NCBI GenBank assembly: GCA_034422355.1
Contig: DAOUJS010000124.1
Coordinates: forward strand, 1 to 64,000
Origin: CATOSP01 sp034422355
GTDB lineage: Bacteria; Chloroflexota; Dehalococcoidia; Lucifugimonadales; UBA3495
Length of the DNA stretch: 64,000 nucleotides
Reading direction: 5' to 3'
This document shows positions 16,920-24,879 of this stretch, one piece after another. The notes beneath the pieces are model-generated. The model saw nothing but the letters and a program-made list of their open reading frames with translations. It did not search any database and had not been told where the DNA came from. A program made the position numbers and the translations under genes. The first letter of the stretch is position 1. Each line of letters opens with the position of its first letter.

Positions 16920-18137
16920 TCAGCCCGATGATAACTCCACCATCGCGTCCGCCAACCGCTGGCAGTCGGGCAGGGGACGTATGCCTATGCGGATACAGGA
17001 CGGCAGTCCGAAGGAAGCGCAGTCCCGTACGAACAGCCCGCGGCGCATCAGCCTCTCCCGCCACTGCGCGCCATCCCCAACGTCCACCAGAAGGTAGTTC
17101 GCGCTGGAGGGGTGGACCGTGAAACCCTGTTCTCCCAGCCGGTGGGCCAGCAAGTCCTTGGCCCTCTCCACCTCTGCACGGGAGCGTTCCAGGTATCCGT
17201 CGTCTGCCAGAGCCGCCAGCCCTGCGGCCTGGGCCAACCCGTTAACGCTCCAGTCCGGTTGCAGGGCAGCGAGCGCGGCGATCACGTCCTCGGATGCGAC
17301 GGCATAACCCAACCGCAGCGCTGTCAGGGCGTAGTCCTTGGTCATGGAGCGGAGCAGCACGACGTTCCCCTGGAAGCGCGGGGCCTCAGCGTCCGCTCCG
17401 GCTCTCCCCAGGGCATGGGGCGGCGTTCTCAGGCCAACCAGCCCCAGACCGTCCCAAGGGTTCGCCACGAAGGAGAGGTACGCTTCGTCCAGGGCCAGCA
17501 GCCCGCCGTAACCGGCAACGGCCCCGGCCAATATCTGCACATCTTCGGCGTCCAGATAGACCCCGGTGGGATTGTTGGGATTGCACAGGAAGACCAGGCA
17601 GGGACGCTCGTCCTCAATCCGGCGTACCGCCTCCGTCAGGTCCCATCGGAATGGAGGTGAGTTATCGGCATCAAAGCCAATAACTGGCACACCGGCCAGC
17701 CGGCAGGCCCCCAGGTATTCGCCGTAGGTAGGGGTAAACAGCAGGGCACAGTTGGCCGCGCCGGGACGGGGAGGGGACAGGTACGCGCGGGTCAGCAGAT
17801 GAATCAACTCGGTGGACCCGTTTCCCACCAGTATCCGCTCGACTGGGACTGAAATGTTTGCATCGCCCGTACCTGACAGGCGACGGGACAACGCCTCCCG
17901 CAGTTCCAGGCATTCCGGGTCCGGGTAGGCGGTGAGGTCCACCCCGGCCATCGCTTCCCAGGTCCCCTCGGGCGGACCGATGGGGCTGATGCTGGCGCTG
18001 AAGTCCAGGACGTCCTCCGGCCTCAACCCCAGGGCGCGCAGGTCGGCAGGCCGTACCCCTCCATGCACTGGCCGCGAGGCCATGCCGGGAACATTCCCGG
18101 GCGCGGGGTCGGAATCGCTATGGGTTTGGCTGCTCAT
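16920..18137 (-). CDS. cobD: L-threonine-O-3-phosphate decarboxylase, CobD
   Basis: A PLP-dependent fold-type I enzyme of the histidinol-phosphate aminotransferase family. In this cobalamin cluster it is best called CobD, which makes (R)-1-aminopropan-2-ol phosphate for CbiB. Visible motifs are the start VHGGVRP, DFSASISPIGPP, AYPDPECLELREAL, GNGSTELIHLL, FLCNPNNPTGVYLDAEDV, LALDEAYLSF and the PLP-lysine region LLRSMTKDYALTALRLGYAV. The C-terminal Arg-binding part is IRIGIRP. It is 405 residues and the last cobalamin gene of the operon. A true HisC is the alternative, but the direct neighbour cbiB makes CobD far more likely. No C-terminal zinc-finger extension is present. Confidence 0.87.
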   Translation of the reverse strand: MSSQTHSDSDPAPGNVPGMASRPVHGGVRPADLRALGLRPEDVLDFSASISPIGPPEGTWEAMAGVDLTAYPDPECLELREALSRRLSGTGDANISVPVERILVGNGSTELIHLLTRAYLSPPRPGAANCALLFTPTYGEYLGACRLAGVPVIGFDADNSPPFRWDLTEAVRRIEDERPCLVFLCNPNNPTGVYLDAEDVQILAGAVAGYGGLLALDEAYLSFVANPWDGLGLVGLRTPPHALGRAGADAEAPRFQGNVVLLRSMTKDYALTALRLGYAVASEDVIAALAALQPDWSVNGLAQAAGLAALADDGYLERSRAEVERAKDLLAHRLGEQGFTVHPSSANYLLVDVGDGAQWRERLMRRGLFVRDCASFGLPSCIRIGIRPLPDCQRLADAMVELSSG

Positions 18138-18139
18138 GT

Positions 18140-18181
18140 CACCGTTCTAAGGCCACCGTTCTAAGGCCACCATTCTAAGGT
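18140..18181. repeat. Three tandem copies of a 14-bp unit between cbiB and cobD
   Basis: The unit caccgttctaaggc occurs at 18140-18153 and 18154-18167, with a two-mismatch third copy caccattctaaggt at 18168-18181. The array fills most of the 62-base gap between the cbiB stop and the cobD start, just upstream of the cobD ATG on the transcribed strand. Confidence 0.85.
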
Positions 18182-18199
18182 AAATGTAGCGGGCGACGT

Positions 18200-19186
18200 T
18201 CAAAAGGCTAAGACCCACACCGCCGCCAGGGCGAGGGCCAGCATCAGTCCCAATGCCGCCACCAGGTGCATCGACTGCACCGCGCGGGTGATGTCCGCCG
18301 GTTCCAACGGTCTGTCCGGGTCGCCAAGCCGGTAGTGGCCCACTTTCTCCAGTTCAACACCAAGGGCTCCCGCCATGCTGCTCATGCTCCAACCCGCGTT
18401 GGGGCTTTCGGTGCGCCCGTGGTCCCGCAGCATGATGCGCCACGCTCCCCCGGCGGTCTGCCCCGGAAGGACCCCGCCGGCCAGGACCAGCAACGCGCCC
18501 GTAATCCGGGAGGGTGCCAGGTTCACCAGGTCGTCCAGCCGGGCCGGGACTTTCCCCAGGTACTCGTAAACGCCATGATAGCCTAGCATACTGTCCAGCG
18601 TGTTGATGGCCCGGTATGCGAATGCCCCCGGCAGACCGAAGAGGGCGAAGGCCAGCCACGGCCCGATGAAGCTGTCGGACATGTTCTCCGACACCGACTC
18701 AACCGTGGCCGCGGTCGCCTGTTCCGGTGTCAGTTGCGACGGGTCCCGGCTGACCAGGGAACCCATCATCCTCCGCACCTGTTCCATGTCTCCAGCCGCC
18801 AGCGCGTCCCGCACCTGCTCCGCGACCTGCCGCAGCATCTTCACCGAAAAGGTGGTCTTGAGCAGTGCCGCGCTGACGATGATGTACATGGCATCCTGCA
18901 CCTGCCATAGCCCAAACCCGGCCCAGTAGTCCGCCAGCCCGCCGATATTCCGCAGCCCCACGACTACAACGTATGCCGCTGCGGCCCACAAGGCCGGCAC
19001 AGCCAAAGCCGCGACCCCTCCGGCAATGGTCCCCGCCACCCGCGACCGGGGCGAGAGCCGGTCGGCCAGCCCGACGGTGTGTCCGATCCATACCGTCGGG
19101 TGGATCCGGTAGTGCGGCTCGCCAAGGGCCAGGTCGAGCAGCACAGCCACCGCCAGCACAGCCAGGTCTTCATAACCGGGCCACAT
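18200..19186 (-). CDS. cbiB: Adenosylcobinamide-phosphate synthase, CbiB
   Basis: Integral membrane enzyme that couples adenosylcobyric acid with aminopropanol phosphate. The 328-residue protein starts with a hydrophobic segment ending DLALGEPHYRIHPTVWIGH, the family's hallmark N-terminus. It has SRDPSQLTPEQATAATVESV then SENMSDSFIGP, the FAYRAINTLDSMLGYH block, and DHGRTESPNAGWSMSSMAGA, all of them conserved in CbiB/CobD(Pseudomonas). Several membrane helices are apparent. It lies 48 bases after cobS and 62 before cobD, whose product supplies its substrate. Confidence 0.95.
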   Translation of the reverse strand: MWPGYEDLAVLAVAVLLDLALGEPHYRIHPTVWIGHTVGLADRLSPRSRVAGTIAGGVAALAVPALWAAAAYVVVVGLRNIGGLADYWAGFGLWQVQDAMYIIVSAALLKTTFSVKMLRQVAEQVRDALAAGDMEQVRRMMGSLVSRDPSQLTPEQATAATVESVSENMSDSFIGPWLAFALFGLPGAFAYRAINTLDSMLGYHGVYEYLGKVPARLDDLVNLAPSRITGALLVLAGGVLPGQTAGGAWRIMLRDHGRTESPNAGWSMSSMAGALGVELEKVGHYRLGDPDRPLEPADITRAVQSMHLVAALGLMLALALAAVWVLAF

Positions 19187-19234
19187 ATCAGGCGTACACT
19201 GCCACTGGTGCGGACAACCTGTCCTTGCCGCTCA

Positions 19235-20083
19235 TCACACCAAGAACAGCGGTGGCCGCAGCCAGCCGTAGACGGCGAGAGCGGCTGCCGCAGCCAGCGC
19301 CGCAGATTCCGAGATTTCGTTGATTGCGCCGTAGCCGTCCCCTGTCAGCCCTCCAAGCGCCCTGGTCATCGCCCAGCCCAGGGCCAAGGCCAACAACGTC
19401 ACCCCTGCCAAGAGCACGACCCCGAAGGGGCCTCCAAGGAGGAAGCTCGCGGCGAGCGCCGTCACCGCGGCAAAGGCGGTGGCCAGCTTCGCGCCCCCTT
19501 GATGAAAGGGCGACCCAAGCCCACCGCTCCTGGCATACGGGAATGCTCCGAGAGCGACCACCATTGCCCAACGGGAGAGCGCGGGAAAGAGGAGAAGCGC
19601 CCAGGCCGCCGAGGGCAATTCCAGGTGGACGGCTTTCAGCAATGCGGTGGCCCCCATTGCGGTGGTTGGGGCCAATCGCGGGTCCAGCAAGGACACCAGC
19701 GCCCCGTATTTCAGCAATAGGATAGTGAATCCGCCGGTGACGCCGAACGCTCCGACGCGGGGGTCTTTCATGATCTCCAGGCGCCGCTCTGGCGAGCCGC
19801 CGCCGAAGACACCATCGCAGACGTCCATCAGTCCGTCCAGGTGCAGGGCGCGGGTAATCATGGTGGTAACGGCCAGCAGGATTGCGGCCATTAGAGGAAC
19901 GGGAAATACCCTGGAACATCCCAATTCCACGCCCGCCAACACCAGGCCGATGAGTACGCCCACCGCCGGATACCAAGCACGGGAGTTGCTGATGGCCCTC
20001 TGGCCCGGCACACCGCCGTCCCCCTTTAACGCGGGCGCGGGACATACGGTCAGGAAGCTGAGGGCCAGCAGGAAGGTAGTCAG
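19235..20083 (-). CDS. cobS: Adenosylcobinamide-GDP ribazoletransferase (cobalamin synthase), CobS
   Basis: Membrane enzyme joining adenosylcobinamide-GDP with alpha-ribazole or its phosphate in the last assembly step. Conserved elements include FLLALSFLTVCPAP at the N-terminus, the metal-binding block TRALHLDGLMDVCDGVFGGG, RRLEIMKDPRVGAFGVTGGF, and GLTGDGYGAINEISE near the C-terminus, with many hydrophobic helices between. The open frame runs upstream through cobT without a plausible body there. No ATG, GTG or TTG occurs near the junction; the first sensible codon is a CTG at 20083, two bases after the cobT stop, so the start is not settled. Confidence 0.9.
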   Translation of the reverse strand: MTTFLLALSFLTVCPAPALKGDGGVPGQRAISNSRAWYPAVGVLIGLVLAGVELGCSRVFPVPLMAAILLAVTTMITRALHLDGLMDVCDGVFGGGSPERRLEIMKDPRVGAFGVTGGFTILLLKYGALVSLLDPRLAPTTAMGATALLKAVHLELPSAAWALLLFPALSRWAMVVALGAFPYARSGGLGSPFHQGGAKLATAFAAVTALAASFLLGGPFGVVLLAGVTLLALALGWAMTRALGGLTGDGYGAINEISESAALAAAAALAVYGWLRPPLFLV

Positions 20084-20085
20084 GG

Positions 20086-21174
20086 CTAAGTCCCGCCGCC
20101 GGCTTCGTCGTCGATCCGCTCCGATACCCCAGCGTCGGCGAAGGTCGCCATCTCGGACAGGCACCGTGCGGCCGCCTCGATTATGGGTATGGCCAGCACT
20201 GCGCCGGTGCCCTCTCCCAGCCGCATTCCCATGTCCAGCAGCGGCGACAGCCCCATGTGCCCGAGGGCCAGCCTGTGCCCGGGCTCCACCGACTGGTGAG
20301 AAGCAATCATGTAATGCGCGGCGGCGGGGGACAGGGACCATGCGATCAGCGCGGCGGCCCCGGATATGAACCCGTCAACCACGACAGGGCGGCGTCCGGC
20401 GGCGGTGGCCAGCATCGCCCCCGCCAGCACGCCGATCTCGAACCCGCCCACCTTCGTAAGAACGTCCATGCCGTCGGCGGCATCCGGGCGGTTGACTTCG
20501 ATGGCCGTGCGGACCACCTGGGCCTTGCGCTCCAGCCCCGGATCGTCCAGCCCGGCGCCGCGCCCGGTGGTGACCGACGGGTCCGCCCCGGTGAACACGG
20601 AGGTTATCGCGCTCGACGGGGTGGTGTTGCCGATACCCATGTCGCCGAATGCGATGAGGTCCGCGCCCTCGGCAATCTGCTCACCTGCGGCCTCGATGCC
20701 TGTTTCCAGGCACTGGACCGCCTGTTCACGGGTCATCGCCGGTCCCCTGGCCATGTTGGCCGTGCCGTAGCCCACCTTGACGGAGCGCAGCGCCGGGTTT
20801 GGCGGCAGGTCTTCCGCAACTCCGGCGTCCAGGATCACGATCTCCGCCCCCACGTGACGGGCAAGAACGTTGATCGCCGCCCCCCCATTGAGGAAGTTAA
20901 ACACCATCTGGGGAGTCACGGCCTGGGGGTAGGCGCTGACCCCCTCCTCGACGACTCCGTGGTCTCCGGCGGCCAGGATGGTTGCCTTGCGCCCTATGCT
21001 GGGCGTAACCTCGCCGAATATCCCCGCCAGCAGAATGGATATGTCCTCCAGCCGCCCCAGGCTGCCCAGTGGCTTGGTCAGCGTGTCCTGGCGGGCACGC
21101 GCCGCCGCCATCGCCCCCTCGTTCAGGGGGCCAATGCGGGCCAGTGTCTCGTCAATCAGCATCGAAATAGGCAT
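20086..21174 (-). CDS. cobT: Nicotinate-nucleotide-dimethylbenzimidazole phosphoribosyltransferase, CobT
   Basis: Activates the lower-ligand base (dimethylbenzimidazole or another azole/purine) to its alpha-ribotide. The 362-residue protein shows QDTLTKPLGSLGRLEDI, ILAAGDHGVVEEGVSAYPQ, FNFLNGGAAINVLA, LIAFGDMGIGNTTPSSAITS, VGGFEIGVLAGAML, GFISGAAAL and LGEGTGAVLAIP. The Glu in the last block is the catalytic base in the Salmonella enzyme. The start at 21174 lies 9 bases after DUF5615. It is followed at once by cobS. Confidence 0.96.
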   Translation of the reverse strand: MPISMLIDETLARIGPLNEGAMAAARARQDTLTKPLGSLGRLEDISILLAGIFGEVTPSIGRKATILAAGDHGVVEEGVSAYPQAVTPQMVFNFLNGGAAINVLARHVGAEIVILDAGVAEDLPPNPALRSVKVGYGTANMARGPAMTREQAVQCLETGIEAAGEQIAEGADLIAFGDMGIGNTTPSSAITSVFTGADPSVTTGRGAGLDDPGLERKAQVVRTAIEVNRPDAADGMDVLTKVGGFEIGVLAGAMLATAAGRRPVVVDGFISGAAALIAWSLSPAAAHYMIASHQSVEPGHRLALGHMGLSPLLDMGMRLGEGTGAVLAIPIIEAAARCLSEMATFADAGVSERIDDEAGGGT

Positions 21175-21183
21175 GTCTCTCCT

Positions 21184-21567
21184 TCATTCCTCCGGCTGCA
21201 GGCCCAGGAATACCCGGATGCTGTTGTTCCTCACGATGATCTTCGCACCCGGCAGTAGTTCTTCATCAACCCTCTCGAGCAGAGACTCAAGGGCATCAAT
21301 CGATTCACCTGCCCCAGTGGGCGCAACTCTCAACCGTATCAACCCGTAGTGCCCGCCAACCGCAAAGTCCCGGCCAGTGGCAAAAGTCTTGTCGAAAGTG
21401 ATTATTAGGCAGCCGCTGGCCTGCACCCATGCAAATACCTCGGAGTCCGGTCGATATTCAAGCCCGACATCGTATACGTGGAACACGTCCCACAGGGGTT
21501 TACGTTCCTGGAGCCAATCCCGGAGCCGTACTTGGACATTCTCATCTAGCAGAACCCTGATTGGCAC
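21184..21567 (-). CDS. DUF5615 PIN-like (Mut7-C type) protein, likely toxin
   Basis: A 127-residue protein of the DUF5615 family, a PIN-like nuclease fold usually paired with DUF433. It starts VPIRVLLDENVQVRLRDWLQ with the first acidic Asp-Glu pair in LLDEN. It also has DVGLEYRPDSEVFAWVQASG and LIITFDKTFATGRDF with a later Asp. The GTG at 21567 is preferred to the ATG at 21612 because the latter would run deep into the antitoxin gene; the GTG still overlaps it by 26 bases, typical for a coupled pair. Its place between cobO and cobT is unexpected. Confidence 0.82.
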   Translation of the reverse strand: MPIRVLLDENVQVRLRDWLQERKPLWDVFHVYDVGLEYRPDSEVFAWVQASGCLIITFDKTFATGRDFAVGGHYGLIRLRVAPTGAGESIDALESLLERVDEELLPGAKIIVRNNSIRVFLGLQPEE

Positions 21568-21811
21568 TGGTGTCAAGCTCGCTCCAGTCCCGGAAGATAA
21601 TGTCATCCTCATCCAACAGGTCCATGACGAATTCGAGGGACGCGACTATATCTTCCCTGGTTATGCGCGGGTAGCTTTTCAGGATATCGTCCATCGTGGC
21701 TCCCCCGGCGAATTGGCCGAGGGTGTTCCACACCATGATGCGGGTGCCTCGTATGGTTGGTTTGCCGCCGCAGATTTCCCGGTCTGCGACGATACGATGC
21801 GGTTCCCTCAT
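21542..21811 (-). CDS. DUF433 antitoxin-like DNA-binding protein
   Basis: An 89-residue DUF433 protein, a small winged or homeodomain-like helix-turn-helix family that acts as the antitoxin partner of DUF5615. The hallmark segment is DREICGGKPTIRGTRIMVWN (about residues 10-29), followed by LGQFAGGATMDDILKSYPRI and TREDIVASLEFVMD. It starts at an ATG 17 bases after cobO and overlaps the downstream toxin-like gene by 26 bases. It may autoregulate the pair, but no separate promoter is obvious in the 17-base gap. Confidence 0.85.
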   Translation of the reverse strand: MREPHRIVADREICGGKPTIRGTRIMVWNTLGQFAGGATMDDILKSYPRITREDIVASLEFVMDLLDEDDIIFRDWSELDTSANQGSAR

Positions 21812-21828
21812 ATCGGCATCTCCGCTTC

Positions 21829-22431
21829 CTAAAACTCTATGCCCGGTTGCGCCTTGATGCCCTCCTGGTAGGGGTGCTTGACCACGTTCATCTCGGTCAC
21901 CAGGTCGGCGAACTCAACCAGGGCTTCGGGAGCGTGGCGGCCCGTGATGATCACGTGCTGCATCTCCGGCCGGTTCTCCAGGACTTCAAGAACTTCCTCC
22001 ACCGGGATCCACCCGTAGTGCATCGGGTAGGTGAACTCGTCCAGGACGACCACGTCGTACTCGCCAGATGCGATGATGTCCTTGCAGTCTTCCCAGTGGG
22101 CGCGGGCCAGGTCAGCGGTCTGGTCCAGGTCACGGGAGCGCCAAGTGAACCCGTCCCCCATGGCCCGCATCTCCACGCCGATCTTCTTGGCGGCGCGCTG
22201 CTCGCCGAAGTTGGCGGTGGAGTGCTTGATGAACTGGAGCATGATCACCCGGAAGTCCCGGCCCCAGGCCCGGAACAACACGCCCATAGCCGCGGTGGTC
22301 TTGCCCTTGCCGTTGCCCGTGTTGACGATAACCAGGCCCTTGTTGATGCGAGGACCCTTCACCGACTGCGGCTCTTCCCGCGCGCTGGGGTTGGCTGTAT
22401 CAGAGTTGGTTGCGCTTGCGTCCGTGCTCAT
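21829..22431 (-). CDS. cobO: Corrinoid adenosyltransferase, CobO/BtuR type
   Basis: ATP:co(I)rrinoid adenosyltransferase, attaching the 5'-deoxyadenosyl group to cobalt. The 200-residue protein has a 28-residue polar N-terminal tail, then GLVIVNTGNGKGKTTAAMGV (P-loop), RVIMLQFIKHS, YDVVVLDEFTYPMHYGWI (Walker B region) and HVIITGRHAPEALVEFADLV then TEMNVVKHPYQEGIKAQPGI. All are diagnostic for the CobA/CobO/BtuR family. GGAGG precedes the ATG. It fits after CbiA and before the amine-attachment genes in pathway order. Confidence 0.95.
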   Translation of the reverse strand: MSTDASATNSDTANPSAREEPQSVKGPRINKGLVIVNTGNGKGKTTAAMGVLFRAWGRDFRVIMLQFIKHSTANFGEQRAAKKIGVEMRAMGDGFTWRSRDLDQTADLARAHWEDCKDIIASGEYDVVVLDEFTYPMHYGWIPVEEVLEVLENRPEMQHVIITGRHAPEALVEFADLVTEMNVVKHPYQEGIKAQPGIEF

Positions 22432-22515
22432 GGCCTGTAGACCTCCGGAGAGATTGACTGGAAACTATCTCGGGACGCGCCTGTCCCAAATGTATCACGT
22501 ATAGCGAATGGGCGG

Positions 22516-23904
22516 CTAAGACCGGCTTTCTTCCACCATCCCCGAATGCGCCGCGCAGGCGTCGACGAACCGCTGTGCCAGCGACGGGTCGCTGCCCAGG
22601 TGGATGTGGATGTACGACGCCCATACGCTGCCCGACTGGAATCCGTCGGGCCGGTTGCCCTGGTCCACCACCCGGTAGACCGACTGCTGCGGGGTTGGTT
22701 CCCGCTCCAGCGTCGACCAGTGGAACTCGTGGCCCCGCACCCGCTGTCCCTCCCGCAGCAGCGGACCGTCGGTTCTCGCCTCGACCTCCCGGTATCCGAG
22801 GGTCAGGCGGGCGTTGGACATTCCCGACGCCGCCGGGATCAGCCCGACCATGGGGCGGTTGACCCCGTCCTGGTCGGCCAGACTGTCGCCCAGGTACATC
22901 AGCCCGCCGCACTCGGCGTACACCGGAACGCCCCGGTCCACAGCGTTTCGTATGGCGGTGTGCATTGGCCTGTTTTCGGAAAGCTCCCTGGCAAACAGCT
23001 CCGGGAACCCGCCCCCCAGGTAGAGACCTCCCACCCCTGGCGGCAGGCCCTCGTCATCTATGGGGCTGAAGGGCACGATCTCCGCGCCCCAGGCTTCCAG
23101 CAGGTCCAGCGAGTCCTGGTAGTAGAAGCTGAACGCCCTGTCCTGGGCCACCCCGATGCGGGCGCGTTTCGGCACCTGTTCCGCCGGGTACACCACGGGG
23201 GGGGCTGGCGGCGAGTTGGCCCCGGCGGCCAAGCTCAGGATGGCGTCCAGGTCGATGGTCTCCTCAACTTGTTCGATGAGAGTATCGTACCACTGCCGGG
23301 CCACCGTTCCCTCGACGGTGGGTATCAACCCCAGGTGACGCTCCGGCTGCACCAATTCGGGACGGCGCGGCATGTACCCCAGCACCGGCAACCCGGTGGT
23401 GGCTTCGACTTGCGGCTGGCAGAACTCCAGGTGACGCGGCCCGCCCACGCCGTTCAGGATCACCCCCGCGATTCGCAGGTGGGGGTCGAACTGCTGGTAT
23501 CCCAGCACCTCCGCGGCCACGCTGCGAGCGACCTTGGACGCATCGGCAATCAGCACCACCGGCGCGTCAATCAGCTTGGCCAGTTCGGCGGTGGAGCCGT
23601 CCTCGGACAGGCTGGAATGACCGTCGAACACTCCCATCACGCCCTCGACCACGCAAACGTCGCTCCGGGACCCGGCCCGCTGGTAAAGCTCCAGCACCGT
23701 GGGGTGGGGCAGCAGCCAGGTGTCCAGGTTCCGGGAGGGAACGCCGCAGGCCAGTTGATGGTACGACGGGTCGATATAGTCCGGCCCGGCCTTGAAGGGC
23801 TGCACCCGGTTCCCCCGGCGTGTCAGCGCACCCATAATCCCGGTGGCGATGGTGGTCTTGCCCACCCCGCTGCGAACGCCGGCAATGACTACCGTCGGCG
23901 TCAA
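22516..23904 (-). CDS. cbiA: Cobyrinate a,c-diamide synthase, CbiA
   Basis: Glutamine-dependent amidotransferase that amidates carboxylates a and c of (hydrogeno)cobyrinate. The N-terminal ATPase half begins VVIAGVRSGVGKTTIATGIM and has VQPFKAGPDYIDPSYH and VVEGVMGVFDG. The C-terminal class I-type glutaminase half (from about residue 250) contains VYAECGGLMYLGDSL with the nucleophile Cys, and the His in HEFHWSTLE. Length is 462 residues, normal. No corrin-ring genes are in the window, so either the organism makes the ring from genes elsewhere or it amidates salvaged incomplete corrinoids. Confidence 0.95.
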   Translation of the reverse strand: MTPTVVIAGVRSGVGKTTIATGIMGALTRRGNRVQPFKAGPDYIDPSYHQLACGVPSRNLDTWLLPHPTVLELYQRAGSRSDVCVVEGVMGVFDGHSSLSEDGSTAELAKLIDAPVVLIADASKVARSVAAEVLGYQQFDPHLRIAGVILNGVGGPRHLEFCQPQVEATTGLPVLGYMPRRPELVQPERHLGLIPTVEGTVARQWYDTLIEQVEETIDLDAILSLAAGANSPPAPPVVYPAEQVPKRARIGVAQDRAFSFYYQDSLDLLEAWGAEIVPFSPIDDEGLPPGVGGLYLGGGFPELFARELSENRPMHTAIRNAVDRGVPVYAECGGLMYLGDSLADQDGVNRPMVGLIPAASGMSNARLTLGYREVEARTDGPLLREGQRVRGHEFHWSTLEREPTPQQSVYRVVDQGNRPDGFQSGSVWASYIHIHLGSDPSLAQRFVDACAAHSGMVEESRS

Positions 23905-23941
23905 GACAACCTCTCCCGGAGCGTGTGACGCTCTCCCATCT

Positions 23942-24856
23942 TCAACTCGCAGTTACCGTTGCAGTTTCGCGTTGCTTGTCCGCCTGCTTCCTCTTGACGT
24001 AAGCCGCTATTCCCCTGCTGACCGCTTCGTGGGCCGTGGCAGCGACCAGCCAGCCGACCAGCGTCGGGGAGCCGGCGTAATCGAAGCGGACGCCCTGACC
24101 TGAGTGCCCCACCACGGTAACGTCGGTGGAGGTGCCCGTCGCCACGCTGCCATTGCGGGTTACCACCCCGGCTTCAACCAATGCCAGGGTCTTGGCCTCG
24201 GTGACCATCGTCGAAGCCCGCACCAGCGCGCCGGGTGAGAGATCTGCGTCGATCAACGTCACGAGGTTTATGGTGCCTGGCGTGACCGAGCCTACCGTTC
24301 CCGCCGATGTCCCATCGGCAGACGGAGGCGGAATCGGGGTGGCGGCGGGATATAACGGCGGTGGAATCGGGGTGGCGGCGGGTTGTAACGGAGGCGGTAT
24401 CGGGGCGGCGGCGGGATGTAACGGAATGTCCCGTTGCCTTGGGCTGGAAGCGTTGGAGACCCCGGCGGTGGCCAGCGTGGCCACGGTCACACCGCCCTCG
24501 GACCGCACGCATAGCTGGAGGTCCCAGTGCCGCACGGCGGTCAGCAGCCCGATGAACGGCTCGTCAGGCGGTACACCGAAGCCTTCGGCTCGCTCCAACA
24601 GGTATTCCTGGGGGCAGGAAATGTCGGCATCGGGGGTTACCTCCAGGCTCAATACCCACCGGCTCTCCAGGAAACCTTCGCCCAAGGGCGCGGAGGACAG
24701 TAACGAGTAGTGGTAGGCCAGCCGCAGGACATAATGATGTCCGCCGCGACGCAGGCTTGCGCCGCGAATGCCCAGGGGTTGGATCAGTCGGCTACGGACT
24801 GCCATGCTGTGCCTGGCCGTTGTTGATGAGGTTCGACTTTCAGTTCGTTTGGGCAT
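23942..24856 (-). CDS. cbiZ: Adenosylcobinamide amidohydrolase, CbiZ, with a repeat insertion
   Basis: CbiZ cleaves the aminopropanol linkage of cobinamide or pseudo-B12 to cobyric acid, allowing salvaged corrinoids to be rebuilt with another lower ligand. The C-terminal half carries the family blocks: VATLATAGVSNASSP, PGTINLVTLIDADLSPGALV, MVTEAKTLALVEAGVVTRNG, VATGTSTDVTVVG and FDYAGSPTLVGWLV. Between the ATAGVSNA and PGTINL blocks, normally close together, sits a Pro-rich insertion of about 45 residues built from three 11-residue repeats (LYPAATPIPPP type). The protein is 304 residues, longer than usual. It is the first enzyme gene of the operon and defines it as a salvage and remodelling unit. 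Confidence 0.9.
   Translation of the reverse strand: MPKRTESRTSSTTARHSMAVRSRLIQPLGIRGASLRRGGHHYVLRLAYHYSLLSSAPLGEGFLESRWVLSLEVTPDADISCPQEYLLERAEGFGVPPDEPFIGLLTAVRHWDLQLCVRSEGGVTVATLATAGVSNASSPRQRDIPLHPAAAPIPPPLQPAATPIPPPLYPAATPIPPPSADGTSAGTVGSVTPGTINLVTLIDADLSPGALVRASTMVTEAKTLALVEAGVVTRNGSVATGTSTDVTVVGHSGQGVRFDYAGSPTLVGWLVAATAHEAVSRGIAAYVKRKQADKQRETATVTAS
24324..24422. repeat. Three tandem 33-bp repeats inside cbiZ
   Basis: Units at 24324-24356, 24357-24389 and 24390-24422 share the pattern ggaggcggaatcgggg followed by tggcggcgggatataac, with a few substitutions. They are in frame and encode the Pro-rich insertion of CbiZ. A fourth, 29/33 identical copy lies outside any gene at 25348-25380 in the same orientation. 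Confidence 0.9.
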
Positions 24857-24879
24857 CTCCGGTGGATGGGACCTCCCGG

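Noticed and set aside
16920..18137. Histidinol-phosphate aminotransferase (hisC) instead of cobD
   Set aside because: The fold is the same, but the gene is directly coupled to cbiB in a B12 operon and no his genes are present.
24324..24422. Tandem 33-bp repeats as a possible CRISPR array
   Set aside because: The units abut without spacers and lie in frame inside cbiZ.
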